Shown: positions 44,773-54,204, numbered from the stretch's first letter. The stretch is DNA of 64,000 nucleotides from Musicola paradisiaca NCPPB 2511 (GCF_000400505.1 NZ_CM001857.1:3654390-3718389), one strand, 5' to 3'. The notes: generated from the sequence alone by a model not told the origin. Numbers and translations are program-made.

Positions 44773-45313
44773 ACAGTCATGATTGCTATCATTGCGATAA
44801 CAAAAAAACAGCATCTCCCGGCTTAATCCGATTTTTATTTATATTTTCCCGCAGGGAAATTGAGATAAGTCATAACTCATTATTTTAATATTTATGTGAT
44901 CTTGCCGCTGCATCAAAACAACGACGTTAACCCGCCACGATTATTTACACCAAGATGTCACATTTTATTATTCAGAAACATTCATTATATGATCGAAAAC
45001 AATTATCGTTTTTTGCAATTATTTTTATCCGGAATTACAAAAAATTAAATGTGACTTAAAACACATATTATCGACACCGCCACATGTTCCAATAAACCCA
45101 ATTAACGCACCCTATTAAAATAATTATTTATTCCGGAAGAATGTGACATTTCAACCAAGCTATTTTCACACCAATAAAATAATTGGCTGTCTCCTACAGA
45201 TTCGTTATACGTGCTTTTAACTCGTTTCGATTGCGTTTTATTCGTGGCGCATTAACGGCACAAATATTCAGAGATACTGCTTAAAGCTACATTATTATCT
45301 GGAAGGTTATTTT
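44773..45313. promoter_or_regulatory. AT-rich promoter region of the nrfCD-like/flavin operon with a CRP-like site
   Basis: About 540 nt without a gene. TGTGACTTAAAACACA at 45050-45065 matches 9 of 10 CRP half-site bases (TGTGA-N6-TCACA). No clear FNR box was found by eye. The low GC contrasts with the coding sequence on both sides. Confidence 0.45.
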
Positions 45314-46024
45314 ATGGAGAATTATACCCGCCGCCGTTTTATTGCCATTATGGGCAGTGCGATGATGGTTTCCGGCAACAGCCCCCTGGCCGTGGCGGAT
45401 CCCACCGCACCGGTGACACCCGAAGCCCCGACCGGCCCGCGCCCCGTCAGGTACGGCATGTTGCATAATGAATTGCGCTGTATCGGTTGCAAGGCTTGCG
45501 TGACGGCCTGCAAAAAAACCAATCAGGTTCCCGATGGCGTCACCCGGCTGGAAATTCTGCAAACGGTGGATATCCCCGCCACCGACAACAGCAAGCCCAT
45601 CAAACAGTTTTTCCGCAAATCCTGCCAGCATTGCGATAACCCGCCCTGCGTTTCGGTCTGCCCGACCGGCGCCTCATTTAAGGATGCGTTGACCGGCATT
45701 GTAGACGTTAATGATAAGCGCTGCGTCGGCTGCCGCTATTGCATCGCCGCCTGTCCTTACCATGTGCGCTTCATCAACCCGGTCACGAACACCGCCGACA
45801 AATGCAATTTTTGCCGGGAAACCAATCTGGCCGCCGGAAAAAGACCGGCCTGCGTGGAAATCTGCCCGACCAAGGCGCTGGTATTCGGCGATCTCAACGA
45901 CCCGGAAAGCGACATCTCAAAGATGATCAAGAGCAACCCTATCTATCGCTCCAAAGTCTATCTGGGCACTGGCCCGAACCTGTATCGCATCCCCGGTAAA
46001 TACGGAGACACCGAACATGCATAA
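45314..46024 (+). CDS. NrfC-like Tat-exported ferredoxin subunit (four 4Fe-4S clusters)
   Basis: A 236-aa protein with a Tat-type leader (TRRRFIAIMG) and sixteen cysteines in four ferredoxin motifs: CIGCKACVTACKK, CQHCDNPPCVSVCPTG, CVGCRYCIAACPY and CNFCRETN with CVEICPT. It is close to E. coli NrfC through the whole length. It should carry electrons from the NrfD-like quinol oxidase to a periplasmic acceptor. It overlaps the nrfD-like gene by 8 nt. In this locus the acceptor is apparently not cytochrome nitrite reductase but a flavoprotein system. Confidence 0.92.
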   Translation: MENYTRRRFIAIMGSAMMVSGNSPLAVADPTAPVTPEAPTGPRPVRYGMLHNELRCIGCKACVTACKKTNQVPDGVTRLEILQTVDIPATDNSKPIKQFFRKSCQHCDNPPCVSVCPTGASFKDALTGIVDVNDKRCVGCRYCIAACPYHVRFINPVTNTADKCNFCRETNLAAGKRPACVEICPTKALVFGDLNDPESDISKMIKSNPIYRSKVYLGTGPNLYRIPGKYGDTEHA

Positions 46025-46973
46025 CGCCTTCCATTTCAGTTCCCTGGTCTGGGACTGGCCGATTGCCGTCTACTTGCTGCTGGTGGGGATCTCATCCGGC
46101 ATGCTGGTGCTGACGCTGCTGTTCCGTCGCTATCTGCCCGCGGAGAACCAGCACGCCAACCCGTTGATTGCCGCCACGGCGATCATCGCGCCGCTGTCGG
46201 TGGTCGTCGGGCTGGTGATCCTGATATTCCACCTCGCCCGCCCCGTCACCTTCTGGTACCTGATGGTCTTCTATAACCCCGGTTCCATTATGTCGTTGGG
46301 AGTGATGCTGTTTCAGGTGTACATGCTGGTGCTGTTCCTGTGGCTGGCCAGTCTGTACCAACAACCGCTGCTGGCCTGGAGCGCTCGCCATCTGCCGGGC
46401 GCCCTGCACGGTTTGCTGAACGGCGTCATTACGCGAGTGACCCGCGGCATGCGGCCGGTGGAAAATCTGCTGCTGGTGCTGGCGTTGCTGCTCGGCTGTT
46501 ATACCGGTTTCCTGCTCTCGGCGTTGAAATCCTTTCCGCTACTGAATAACCCGGTGTTGCCGGTGCTGTTTTTGGTCTCCGGCGTCACCTCCGGGGTCGC
46601 GGTGCTGATGATGGTCGGCACATCGGCGCGTTGCCGCCGCGCCTGCCCGCAAACGTTGCACCTACTGCATGCGCTGGAAAAACCGATCGCGCTGATCGAA
46701 CTGTTCCTGCTGTTCGCTTTCTTCATCGGTTTGCTGCTGGGCGGCGGCCAGAAGACGGTAGCGGCGCAGGTGGCGCTGAGCGGCTTCTGGGGCGGCGTGT
46801 TCTGGATCGGGATTATCGGCATCGGCATGCTGGCGCCATTGGCGGCGGGCAGCCTGCCGGCACGACGTCGTAGTAGTCCGCACCTGCCGCGGATTGCCGC
46901 CGGCCTGACGTTGCTGGGCGTGTTCCTGTTGCGCCTGTTCGTACTGTACGCCGGGCAGATGACGGTGGCCTGA
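46017..46973 (+). CDS. NrfD-like membrane quinol dehydrogenase subunit
   Basis: A 318-aa polytopic protein with about eight to nine hydrophobic segments (VYLLLVGISSGMLVLTLLF, IIAPLSVVVGLVILIFHLA, the conserved RPVTFWYLMVFYNPGSIMS). NrfD/PsrC-type subunits oxidise menaquinol and feed electrons to the partner Fe-S subunit. The gene starts within the end of the nrfC-like gene and ends 2 nt before the MFS gene. Confidence 0.9.
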   Translation: MHNAFHFSSLVWDWPIAVYLLLVGISSGMLVLTLLFRRYLPAENQHANPLIAATAIIAPLSVVVGLVILIFHLARPVTFWYLMVFYNPGSIMSLGVMLFQVYMLVLFLWLASLYQQPLLAWSARHLPGALHGLLNGVITRVTRGMRPVENLLLVLALLLGCYTGFLLSALKSFPLLNNPVLPVLFLVSGVTSGVAVLMMVGTSARCRRACPQTLHLLHALEKPIALIELFLLFAFFIGLLLGGGQKTVAAQVALSGFWGGVFWIGIIGIGMLAPLAAGSLPARRRSSPHLPRIAAGLTLLGVFLLRLFVLYAGQMTVA

Positions 46974-46975
46974 CC

Positions 46976-48349
46976 ATGAACGGCTCCCGTGCACTTTTCT
47001 GGCTGGCATCCACTGCATTTTTCATGCAGTCGCTGGATACCACCATGCTGTATGTCGCCGTGCCGGCAATGGCGCGATCGCTGCATCAGCCGGTGCTGCA
47101 CATGGAGCCGATCGTGTTGGCCTACATCATCACCGTCGTGGCTTTTACGCCCATCAACAGTTGGCTGAGCCAGCACCTGGGGGAGCGCCGCACCTGTCTG
47201 GCTGCGTTAACGCTCTTTACCGGCGGCGCATTGCTGTGCTTTCACGCCGCCTCCGCCTTCCATCTTGGGCTGGGGCGCTTTATTCAGGGAACCGGCGGCG
47301 CGTTGCTGCTGCCGGTGATCCGCACGCAGGTGCTGAGATATACCCCTGCCGATGCCAGGTTGTCGTTTCTCAACCGCATGACCCTGCTCGGTATGTTCGG
47401 CACGTTGACCGGCCCGCTGCTGGGCAGCCTGCTGACCGACTGGCTGTCGTGGCGCGCTATCTTCATCGCCCCTGTCCCGCTGGCGCTGCTGTGTTTGTGG
47501 CTGGCGTGGCGCACGCTGCCGGCGGACGTCGGCGGCGCCGAACGCCGGATTGCGATACGCAGCCTGCTGCCGCTGGTCGGCATCCTGCTGACGCTGACTC
47601 TGTTGCTGGTGGCGGCGCCGCGACACCTGTTGTCAATGCCGGTTATCGCGCTGCTGGGGCTGGCCGGCATTCTTTGCACCCTGTTCTATCTGCGCAGCGA
47701 TCTGCCGGGGCGCGAAGCCCTGCTGCCGGTGTCCCTGTTCGGCATCCGCTCGTTTTACGTCGGCGTCTGGGGCGGCGTGCTCACCCGGCTGTTGCTGGCC
47801 TCGCTGCCGGTAGTGATGTCGCTGGTGATCCAGACCTCGCTGGGCCTGCCGCCTGCCACCGCCGGGCTCATCATGCTGATGTTTTCTGCCGGCGCGTTGA
47901 CGGCCAAGCTGATGTTCGAGCCGCTAATCCGGTGGCTGGGATACCGCAACCTATTGATTTACTGCACATTACTGGCTTCATTACTGGTTCTGACCCTCGG
48001 TATCGCCATCCAGCAGCGTTGGCTGCCGATGATTGGCGGCTGTGCCGTCGGCATCGGTGTGCTGACCGCGTTGCTGCACTCGGCGGAAAGTACGCTGGCT
48101 TGCAGCCATCTGAACCACGATACCTACAACAGCGGCAACAACATCATGATTCTCAGCCAGTTGATCGCCGTCATGCTCAGTATGGCGCTGACCTTTCCGG
48201 CGCTACGCCTGTTTTCCCGGCTGGAACCCGTACTGAATATCAACCATTTCAGCCTGCTGTTGCTGCTGCCTGGCATGGGATTACCGCTGAGTTGTCTGTT
48301 GTTTCGCCACCTCAGCCACGAAGAAGGGAAAACGCTGTTGTCGCCCTAG
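46976..48349 (+). CDS. MFS transporter, DHA2-type (MdtD-like)
   Basis: A 457-aa transporter with about 14 hydrophobic segments. The motif LDTTMLYVAVPAMARSL is a DHA2-type motif D1, and SQHLGERRTCLAAL is the cytoplasmic loop. It is inserted between the electron-transfer genes and the flavoprotein genes with 2-nt spacing, so it probably moves the respiratory substrate or product of this module, or exports a toxic compound. Confidence 0.82.
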   Translation: MNGSRALFWLASTAFFMQSLDTTMLYVAVPAMARSLHQPVLHMEPIVLAYIITVVAFTPINSWLSQHLGERRTCLAALTLFTGGALLCFHAASAFHLGLGRFIQGTGGALLLPVIRTQVLRYTPADARLSFLNRMTLLGMFGTLTGPLLGSLLTDWLSWRAIFIAPVPLALLCLWLAWRTLPADVGGAERRIAIRSLLPLVGILLTLTLLLVAAPRHLLSMPVIALLGLAGILCTLFYLRSDLPGREALLPVSLFGIRSFYVGVWGGVLTRLLLASLPVVMSLVIQTSLGLPPATAGLIMLMFSAGALTAKLMFEPLIRWLGYRNLLIYCTLLASLLVLTLGIAIQQRWLPMIGGCAVGIGVLTALLHSAESTLACSHLNHDTYNSGNNIMILSQLIAVMLSMALTFPALRLFSRLEPVLNINHFSLLLLLPGMGLPLSCLLFRHLSHEEGKTLLSP

Positions 48350-48404
48350 CCAGTGCGTTTTCCCGTTTGTTGATGATGTCCACTAAACAGAGTGAATGCG
48401 CGTT

Positions 48405-48755
48405 ATGAAGAAAAGTTCCATGAAATTATTGGGTTGCCTGTTGCTGATCGCCGGTGCGGCAGTCGCGGAAGACGCTGGCCAGTTCAAAGCCGGCACCTAC
48501 TCGGCCACCGGACAAGGCATCGGCGGCGACGTGACGGTTACTCTGGAAATCGACGCGAAAGGCGTTGTGCAGAAGGCCACGATCAATGCGCCTGACGAAA
48601 CCCCCGAAGTGGGAGGCGAAGCCGCCAAAGAGCTGGCGAAAACCATGACGGAGAAGAAGACCATCAACGTCGATGGCGTCTCCGGCGCCACCATGACCAG
48701 CGGCGCGGTGCATGAGGCTTCCCAGGCAGCCTACGCACAAGCCAAAGCGCAATAA
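48405..48755 (+). CDS. Periplasmic FMN-binding (FMN_bind) electron carrier
   Basis: A 116-aa protein with signal peptide (KLLGCLLLIAGAAVA) and a single FMN_bind domain. The flavinylation motif is intact in DGVSGATMTSGAVHEA, where ApbE would attach FMN to the Thr of SGAT. The start could be 48396, 48405 or 48420; I prefer the Met at 48405. ApbE itself is not in the window. It probably shuttles electrons from the NrfCD-like complex to the FAD reductase 62 nt downstream. Confidence 0.82.
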   Translation: MKKSSMKLLGCLLLIAGAAVAEDAGQFKAGTYSATGQGIGGDVTVTLEIDAKGVVQKATINAPDETPEVGGEAAKELAKTMTEKKTINVDGVSGATMTSGAVHEASQAAYAQAKAQ

Positions 48756-48817
48756 ATACCGGGCGACGCGCCGGTCTTCGGGGCGTCATTCCACGCATAA
48801 AATAAAAGGAAAATAAT

Positions 48818-50389
48818 ATGGTTCAATACCGAAAAAAACTCCTTGCGGCTCTGTGCCTTTCCGTTCTGGGAATCACGTCCGCCCAGGCCGCAGGGCAAGC
48901 CGAATCTGCGGCTGAGCCGGCGAAAAACGCCGAGGCGGCCAAACCGGTCGACATCCCTAAAAGCGCTGATGTCGTCATTATCGGCGCGGGTGCCGCCGGC
49001 ACCGCTGCAACCATGGCGGCCGCAGAGAAAGGCGCCAGCGTCGTGCTGTTGGAAAAACAGCCCGCCGTCGGGGGCACCGGCAATTTCGCGGAAGGTATCT
49101 TCGCCGCCAACAGTTCGATGCAGAAACGCCAGGGGATCGTGGTTACGCCCGATATGGCGTTCAAGACCATCATGGAATACAGCCACTGGATGGCCAACCC
49201 TTATGTGGTGCGCACCTTCGTGAACCGCTCCGCCGATACCATCGAGTGGGTGAAATCCAAAGGCATTAAATTTGAATACATCGGCCCCGGCGGGCCGGGC
49301 GGGATGCTGACTTGGCACGTTATCGACGGCCCCGGCCACGGCCGCCACCTGATCAAGACGTTCCATGAACAGTTCAAAAACATGAAGGTCACTACGCTGG
49401 TAAAAACCGCGGGTAAAGACCTGGTGATGAAGGACGGCAAAATTACCGGCGTCATCGCGGAAGGCAGTGACGGCAAACCGTTCCAGATCGATACCAAAGC
49501 GGTGATTATCGCCACCGGCGGCTATGCCAATAACAAAGAGATGTTGCAGAAATACGTTGCGGTACCGGACACCATTATGGTGGGCAACGTCGGTAAAGAC
49601 GGCGACGGCATCAAAATGTCGTGGAAAGCCGGCGCCAAGGAAGAAGGTATGGGCGTCGTACAGGCTTATCGCCCCGGCCTGCCGGACTACGCGCCCAACT
49701 CCCAGATGCTGGCCGCCGCTCGTCAGCCTTATCTGTGGGTAGACAAGACCGGCCGCCGCTTCACCGATGAATCCATCGTCATTATTTGGCCGCACGCCGG
49801 TAACGCGCTGTCCCAAGCCGGCGGCGTGATGTACTCGGTCTTTGACGATGAAACCCGTAAACATGTGGTCAACGACGGTATCGACGTACCGATCGGCGAA
49901 TGGGTTATCGCCAATACCAAACTGGTGAAATTTGACGACGAGTTCGCCAAAGAAAGCCAGAAAAACCGCGGCTTTGTTTTCAAAGCCAACACCATTGACG
50001 ATCTGGCCAAACAGATGGGGGTTGACCCGGCCGTGCTGAAACGCACCGTTGAGGACAACAACCGCTATGCCGCCCAGAAACGCGATGAAATCTTCAATAA
50101 GAGCATGGACTATTTGCGCCCGGTTAAAACAGGCCCGTTCTATGCCGTGAAGATGATGCCGGCGGCGCTCGGTACGCTCGGCGGCGTGAAGATCAATGAG
50201 AAAATGGAAGCGGTCAGCCCGAATGGCAACCCGGTTCCCGGCCTGTACGTTACCGGCAACGATGCCGCCGGTATGTACGGCGATACCTACGACCTGCTGC
50301 TGGGCGGCGGTACCTTCGGCTTTGCGCTCAATTCAGGCCGCATGGCAGGGGAAAACGCCCTCGATTACATCCATTTCACCAAGAAGTAA
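48818..50389 (+). CDS. Periplasmic FAD-dependent reductase, fumarate-reductase flavoprotein family
   Basis: A 523-aa secreted flavoprotein (signal peptide ending near GITSAQAAG). The dinucleotide motif is VVIIGAGAAGTAATMAAAEK (near residue 50), followed by the capping domain and a C-terminal FAD motif (GVKINEKMEA, then PGLYVTGNDAAGMYG). The Arg of the usual NRLGGNA motif is replaced: the sequence reads YDLLLGGGTFG. A fumarate substrate is therefore doubtful; other enoate-type acceptors (for example urocanate, acrylate or cinnamate-like) are possible. It lacks haem motifs, so electrons probably come via the FMN protein upstream. Confidence 0.88.
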   Translation: MVQYRKKLLAALCLSVLGITSAQAAGQAESAAEPAKNAEAAKPVDIPKSADVVIIGAGAAGTAATMAAAEKGASVVLLEKQPAVGGTGNFAEGIFAANSSMQKRQGIVVTPDMAFKTIMEYSHWMANPYVVRTFVNRSADTIEWVKSKGIKFEYIGPGGPGGMLTWHVIDGPGHGRHLIKTFHEQFKNMKVTTLVKTAGKDLVMKDGKITGVIAEGSDGKPFQIDTKAVIIATGGYANNKEMLQKYVAVPDTIMVGNVGKDGDGIKMSWKAGAKEEGMGVVQAYRPGLPDYAPNSQMLAAARQPYLWVDKTGRRFTDESIVIIWPHAGNALSQAGGVMYSVFDDETRKHVVNDGIDVPIGEWVIANTKLVKFDDEFAKESQKNRGFVFKANTIDDLAKQMGVDPAVLKRTVEDNNRYAAQKRDEIFNKSMDYLRPVKTGPFYAVKMMPAALGTLGGVKINEKMEAVSPNGNPVPGLYVTGNDAAGMYGDTYDLLLGGGTFGFALNSGRMAGENALDYIHFTKK

Positions 50390-50398
50390 CGGCCTGCC

Positions 50399-50419
50399 GT
50401 CCCCCGCCCGCCGGGGGAC
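50399..50419. terminator. Terminator between flavoprotein gene and alkB
   Basis: GTCCCCCG / CGGGGGAC is a perfect 8-bp stem with a 5-nt loop, followed by a short T run, between convergent genes. Confidence 0.7.
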
Positions 50420-50422
50420 GTT

Positions 50423-51076
50423 TTACACCTTGCGAAACGTTAGGTTGAAGCGGACGTCATCCGACATACCGGTCGGCAGCGGCCCGCGTTTCAACGGCAA
50501 AATCGCGTGATAACAAAGACGCGCCGGGCCACCCCACACCACCACATCGCCGTGGGACAGCACCTTACGCTGGCAGGGTTCGCTGCGCGTCAGCCCGCCA
50601 AACAGGAATACGGCGCTCAACCCCAGCGAAACGGAAACGATGGGCTGGGTCAGATCCTGCTCGTCCTTATCCTGATGCAACGACAACTTTGAGCCCACCG
50701 CGTAACGATTGATCAGACACGCATCCGGCACAAAACCAGTAAAACCGGCCGCAGAAGCGGCAGCGCCAGCCAACGCGGAAAAACACGCCGGCATCGTCGG
50801 CCACGGCCGCCCGGTCAACGGATCCTGCGGCGTGTAGCGGTATCCCTGCGCGTCACTGGCCCAACCGAACCGGCCGCAGCCGCTCATCGCCACTGACATG
50901 GTATAGCCGCCGGGTGTCGACATGTGACGGAACGGCGATAACTGCACGACCCGGTCGATCTCCGCCAGTAACATCCCCGCGTCAGCCCAGGCGAATCCAC
51001 GCAGGATCGCCGCACCGTCCGTCAAATTCTCGGTACCGCATTCAGGCGGCTCGTCGGCAAACAGATCCAAATTCAT
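50423..51076 (-). CDS. alkB: AlkB, alpha-ketoglutarate-dependent DNA dealkylase
   Basis: A 217-aa dioxygenase. The iron motif HxD is in KLSLHQDKDEQD (near residue 132), the second His is in RLCYHAILPL, and the cofactor-binding Arg pair in DDVRFNLTFR. It removes methyl groups from 1-methyladenine and 3-methylcytosine. The start at 51076 (MNLDLFADEPP) is preferred over a longer open frame. It is divergent from an AlkA-type glycosylase gene by 91 nt, so two alkylation-repair genes share a promoter region. Confidence 0.92.
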   Translation of the reverse strand: MNLDLFADEPPECGTENLTDGAAILRGFAWADAGMLLAEIDRVVQLSPFRHMSTPGGYTMSVAMSGCGRFGWASDAQGYRYTPQDPLTGRPWPTMPACFSALAGAAASAAGFTGFVPDACLINRYAVGSKLSLHQDKDEQDLTQPIVSVSLGLSAVFLFGGLTRSEPCQRKVLSHGDVVVWGGPARLCYHAILPLKRGPLPTGMSDDVRFNLTFRKV

Positions 51077-51167
51077 GGCGACTCCTGAATAAATAACCAG
51101 TACCATCCAGTGTACTCCAGCGCGATGCTGTTTGCCCATTGCCGTTAAATTCCGAGGATCTCCGCCA

Positions 51168-51845
51168 ATGACGACATGCCATGCTCCGTTTGACGAAAAT
51201 CTTGCACGTTCTCATCTTGCCGCCATCGACGATCGCTGGGAGCGGCTGATCGCCGGCGTCGGCCATATTCGTTTTGCCAGCCGCCCTGGTCAGCAACCCT
51301 ACGAAGCATTGATTCGGGCTGTCGCCAGCCAGCAGTTAAGCAACCGGGCGGCCGCCGCCATCATCGCGAAACTGCAAAAACAGTTCGCGATGGAGGAAAC
51401 CGGCTTCCCCTCGCCGTCGCAATTGGCGGAGTGCCCGCCGGAGCATTTGCGCCAGTGCGGTTTCTCCAGCCGCAAGATCGATACGGTACAAGCTATCGCC
51501 CGCGGTGCGATCAGCGGGCTGGTGCCGGATCGCGCCAGCGCCGCCCTCATGGAGGATGACACGCTCATCACACAATTATGCACTCTGCACGGCATCGGGC
51601 GTTGGACCGTGGAAATGCTGCTAATCAATACATTGGAGCGGATGGATATCATGCCGGTTGATGATCTCGGTATCCGGCAGGGTTTTCGCTATCTCTACCA
51701 ATTACCGAGCGACCCGAGCCGCAAGGAAATGCTGGCGTTGAGCGCGCCCTGTCAGCCCTACCGCACGCTGGCGGCCTGGTATCTGTGGCGCATTCCCCAC
51801 ATGCCGGATTATGCGGAATTCCGTGCTTCGCTGCGCGGCGCCTGA
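51168..51845 (+). CDS. AlkA-type DNA-3-methyladenine glycosylase II
   Basis: A 225-aa HhH-GPD glycosylase. The hairpin LHGIGRWTVEMLLINTLERM is followed by the catalytic Asp in MPVDDLGIRQGF (near residue 165), and ALIRAVASQQLS is typical of the N-terminal part. It is shorter than E. coli AlkA (282 aa) because it lacks its N-terminal domain. It removes alkylated purines such as 3-methyladenine. The ATG at 51168 is preceded by GAGG. It is divergent from alkB. Confidence 0.88.
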   Translation: MTTCHAPFDENLARSHLAAIDDRWERLIAGVGHIRFASRPGQQPYEALIRAVASQQLSNRAAAAIIAKLQKQFAMEETGFPSPSQLAECPPEHLRQCGFSSRKIDTVQAIARGAISGLVPDRASAALMEDDTLITQLCTLHGIGRWTVEMLLINTLERMDIMPVDDLGIRQGFRYLYQLPSDPSRKEMLALSAPCQPYRTLAAWYLWRIPHMPDYAEFRASLRGA

Positions 51846-51875
51846 GTGCGCAGTGCAGCGAAGCGCATCGGCCCC

Positions 51876-52150
51876 TATACCTACCATCATTCGAGTTGCA
51901 GGACACCCGCCCTGCGGGTTGAACACCACAGACGTGGGCTTTTTTAGGGCAAGGCTTATACCGAGCCTTGTCACGCGGCGAACGAGTAAATCGCAATGCT
52001 CTGACTGCGGTAAGTGATGCGGATACAGGCCAAATCTGCCGGGAACGAATTTGAACGCTGCGGGCTACAGCCCCAAATCGGCGGGGCCCAGAGATGGGCC
52101 AAGTAATAAAACCCATGCACCTGCAATTTGAAGTATGGCGGGGATATATA
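51876..52150. repeat. MITE-like element with ERIC-type terminal repeats, about 275 bp
   Basis: The left end TATACCTACCATCATTCGAG plus TTGCAGGA and the right end ACCTGCAATTTGAAGTATGG plus CGGGGATATA are imperfect inverted copies resembling the two ends of ERIC. The central about 215 bp is different from ERIC and includes CTTTTTTAGGGCAAGGCTT and several short palindromes. No transposase is encoded. It is likely to be a non-autonomous element, longer than the usual 123-127 bp ERIC. Confidence 0.6.
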
Positions 52151-52554
52151 CCTCGTCGAGCCGGGCTATTTAATTCAAATAACAATAAGAATGCTCATGC
52201 AATAACCCCTGATTATTTAAAGGTTATTAATTTCACTCTGGCTTGTTTCTTATTTTTACTTAATTAAATTAAATAAATATTTTAGTATGTTTATTACTGG
52301 TTAAGCCCTTCGCAGCTATCTGTAACGACAAGCATTTTCAGGGAAATTTTCCATAAAAACATGACCAGGATTAACAATAATGTGACCTGCCAACATGGTG
52401 ATCATAGTGATAAAGCCATACTATGTTGGTGTCTATTGCTTTTGCTACCGGCGCTATAGTGGCGGCACTCGGAAATAATGCCTGTGCAAAAGCCATAGCC
52501 GGGAAATATAAGACCTGATTAATCACTCAATTATGCGGGCAAGTGAGAGAAAAA
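52151..52554. other. AT-rich upstream region of fumA
   Basis: About 400 nt with no supported gene. It is AT-rich, contains likely promoter elements for fumA, and has a GAGAGA ribosome-binding site just upstream of the ATG at 52555. No FNR or ArcA site can be assigned by eye. Confidence 0.4.
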
Positions 52555-54204
52555 ATGTCGAATAAACCCTTTTATTACCAAGAGCCTTTCCCATTAGGCA
52601 AAGACAAAACCGAATATCGTCTTATCAGCAGCGACTTTGTCTCCGTCACCCAGTTTGAAGGTCAGGATATCCTGAAAATTCAGCCGGAAGCGCTGACTCT
52701 GCTGGCTCAGCAGGCATTCCACGATGCCTCTTTTCTACTGCGGCCAGCCCACCAGCAGCAAGTGGCTGATATTCTGAACGACCCCGAAGCCAGTGAAAAC
52801 GACAAGTATGTCGCGCTGCAGTTCCTGCGCAACTCGGACATCGCCGCCAAAGGCGTACTGCCGACCTGCCAGGACACCGGCACCGCCATCATCGTCGGCA
52901 AGAAAGGCCAGCGCGTCTGGACCGGCGGCGATGATGCCGAAGCCTTGTCCCACGGCGTTTACAACACCTTTATTGAAGACAACCTGCGCTATTCCCAGAA
53001 CGCAGCGCTGGATATGTATAAAGAAGTGAACACCGGTACCAACCTGCCGGCGCAGATCGACCTCTACAGCACCGAAGGCGACGAGTATAAGTTCCTGTTC
53101 GTCGCTAAAGGCGGCGGCTCCGCCAACAAAACCTATTTGTATCAAGAAACCAAGGCGCTGTTGAGCCCGGGTAAGCTGACCCATTATCTGGTCGACAAGA
53201 TGCGCACGCTGGGCACTGCGGCCTGCCCGCCGTACCATATCGCGTTCGTTATCGGCGGTACTTCTGCGGAAACTACGCTGAAAACCGTCAAACTGGCCTC
53301 GACCCATTATTACGATGAGCTGCCGACCGAAGGCAATGAGCACGGTCAGGCCTTCCGCGATGTGGCGCTGGAACAGGAACTACTGGCAGAAGCCCGCAAT
53401 CTGGGGCTGGGCGCTCAATTCGGCGGCAAATACTTCGCTCACGATATCCGGGTGATCCGCCTGCCGCGCCATGGCGCATCCTGCCCGGTGGGCATGGGCG
53501 TTTCCTGCTCCGCCGACCGCAACATCAAGGCGAAAATCAACCGTGATGGTATCTGGCTGGAACGGCTGGAAGCTAACCCTGGCAAATTCATCCCGGAACA
53601 TCTGCGTCAGGCAGGCGAAGGCGAAGCCGTTCGCATCGATCTCAACAAGCCGATGGCGGAGATCCTCAAACAGCTGTCGCAATACCCGGTATCAACCCGT
53701 CTGTCGCTGAACGGTACTATCATCGTGGCTCGCGATATTGCTCATGCCAAGCTGAAGGAGATTCTGGACAACGGCGGCGAGCTGCCGCAATACGTGAAGG
53801 ATCATCCGATCTACTACGCAGGCCCGGCCAAAACACCAACAGGTTACGCCTCCGGTTCCCTTGGCCCGACAACCGCCGGCCGTATGGACTCTTATGTAGA
53901 TCTGTTGCAGTCGCATGGCGGTAGCATGATCATGCTGGCGAAAGGCAACCGCAGCCAGCAGGTGACTGACGCCTGCCATAAGCACGGCGGTTTCTACCTC
54001 GGCAGCATCGGCGGCCCGGCAGCGATTCTGGCGCAGAACAGCATCAAGAGCCTGACCTGCGTGGAATACCCGGAACTGGGTATGGAAGCGATTTGGAAAA
54101 TCGAAGTGGAAAACTTCCCGGCCTTTATCCTGGTCGATGATAAGGGCAACGATTTCTTCCAGGTGATTCAGTCTCAGAAGTGCGCCAGCTGCACAGGGCA
54201 CTGA
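52555..54204 (+). CDS. fumA: Fumarase A, class I (4Fe-4S) fumarate hydratase
   Basis: A 549-aa class I fumarase with high similarity to E. coli FumA/FumB. It contains the Cys cluster ligands in [10 protein letters not shown] (near residue 105), [10 protein letters not shown] and CHKHGGFY, and the C-terminal [10 protein letters not shown]. It interconverts fumarate and malate in the TCA cycle and needs an oxygen-sensitive 4Fe-4S cluster. It is not in an operon, and the flavoprotein module lies a few genes upstream. Confidence 0.95.
   Translation: MSNKPFYYQEPFPLGKDKTEYRLISSDFVSVTQFEGQDILKIQPEALTLLAQQAFHDASFLLRPAHQQQVADILNDPEASENDKYVALQFLRNSDIAAKGVLPTCQDTGTAIIVGKKGQRVWTGGDDAEALSHGVYNTFIEDNLRYSQNAALDMYKEVNTGTNLPAQIDLYSTEGDEYKFLFVAKGGGSANKTYLYQETKALLSPGKLTHYLVDKMRTLGTAACPPYHIAFVIGGTSAETTLKTVKLASTHYYDELPTEGNEHGQAFRDVALEQELLAEARNLGLGAQFGGKYFAHDIRVIRLPRHGASCPVGMGVSCSADRNIKAKINRDGIWLERLEANPGKFIPEHLRQAGEGEAVRIDLNKPMAEILKQLSQYPVSTRLSLNGTIIVARDIAHAKLKEILDNGGELPQYVKDHPIYYAGPAKTPTGYASGSLGPTTAGRMDSYVDLLQSHGGSMIMLAKGNRSQQVTDACHKHGGFYLGSIGGPAAILAQNSIKSLTCVEYPELGMEAIWKIEVENFPAFILVDDKGNDFFQVIQSQKCASCTGH

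Noticed and set aside
47161-48408. A 415-aa frame overlapping the DHA2 MFS gene
   Set aside because: Same strand, wrong frame, Arg/Ala-rich, whereas the MFS frame has membrane segments and motifs.
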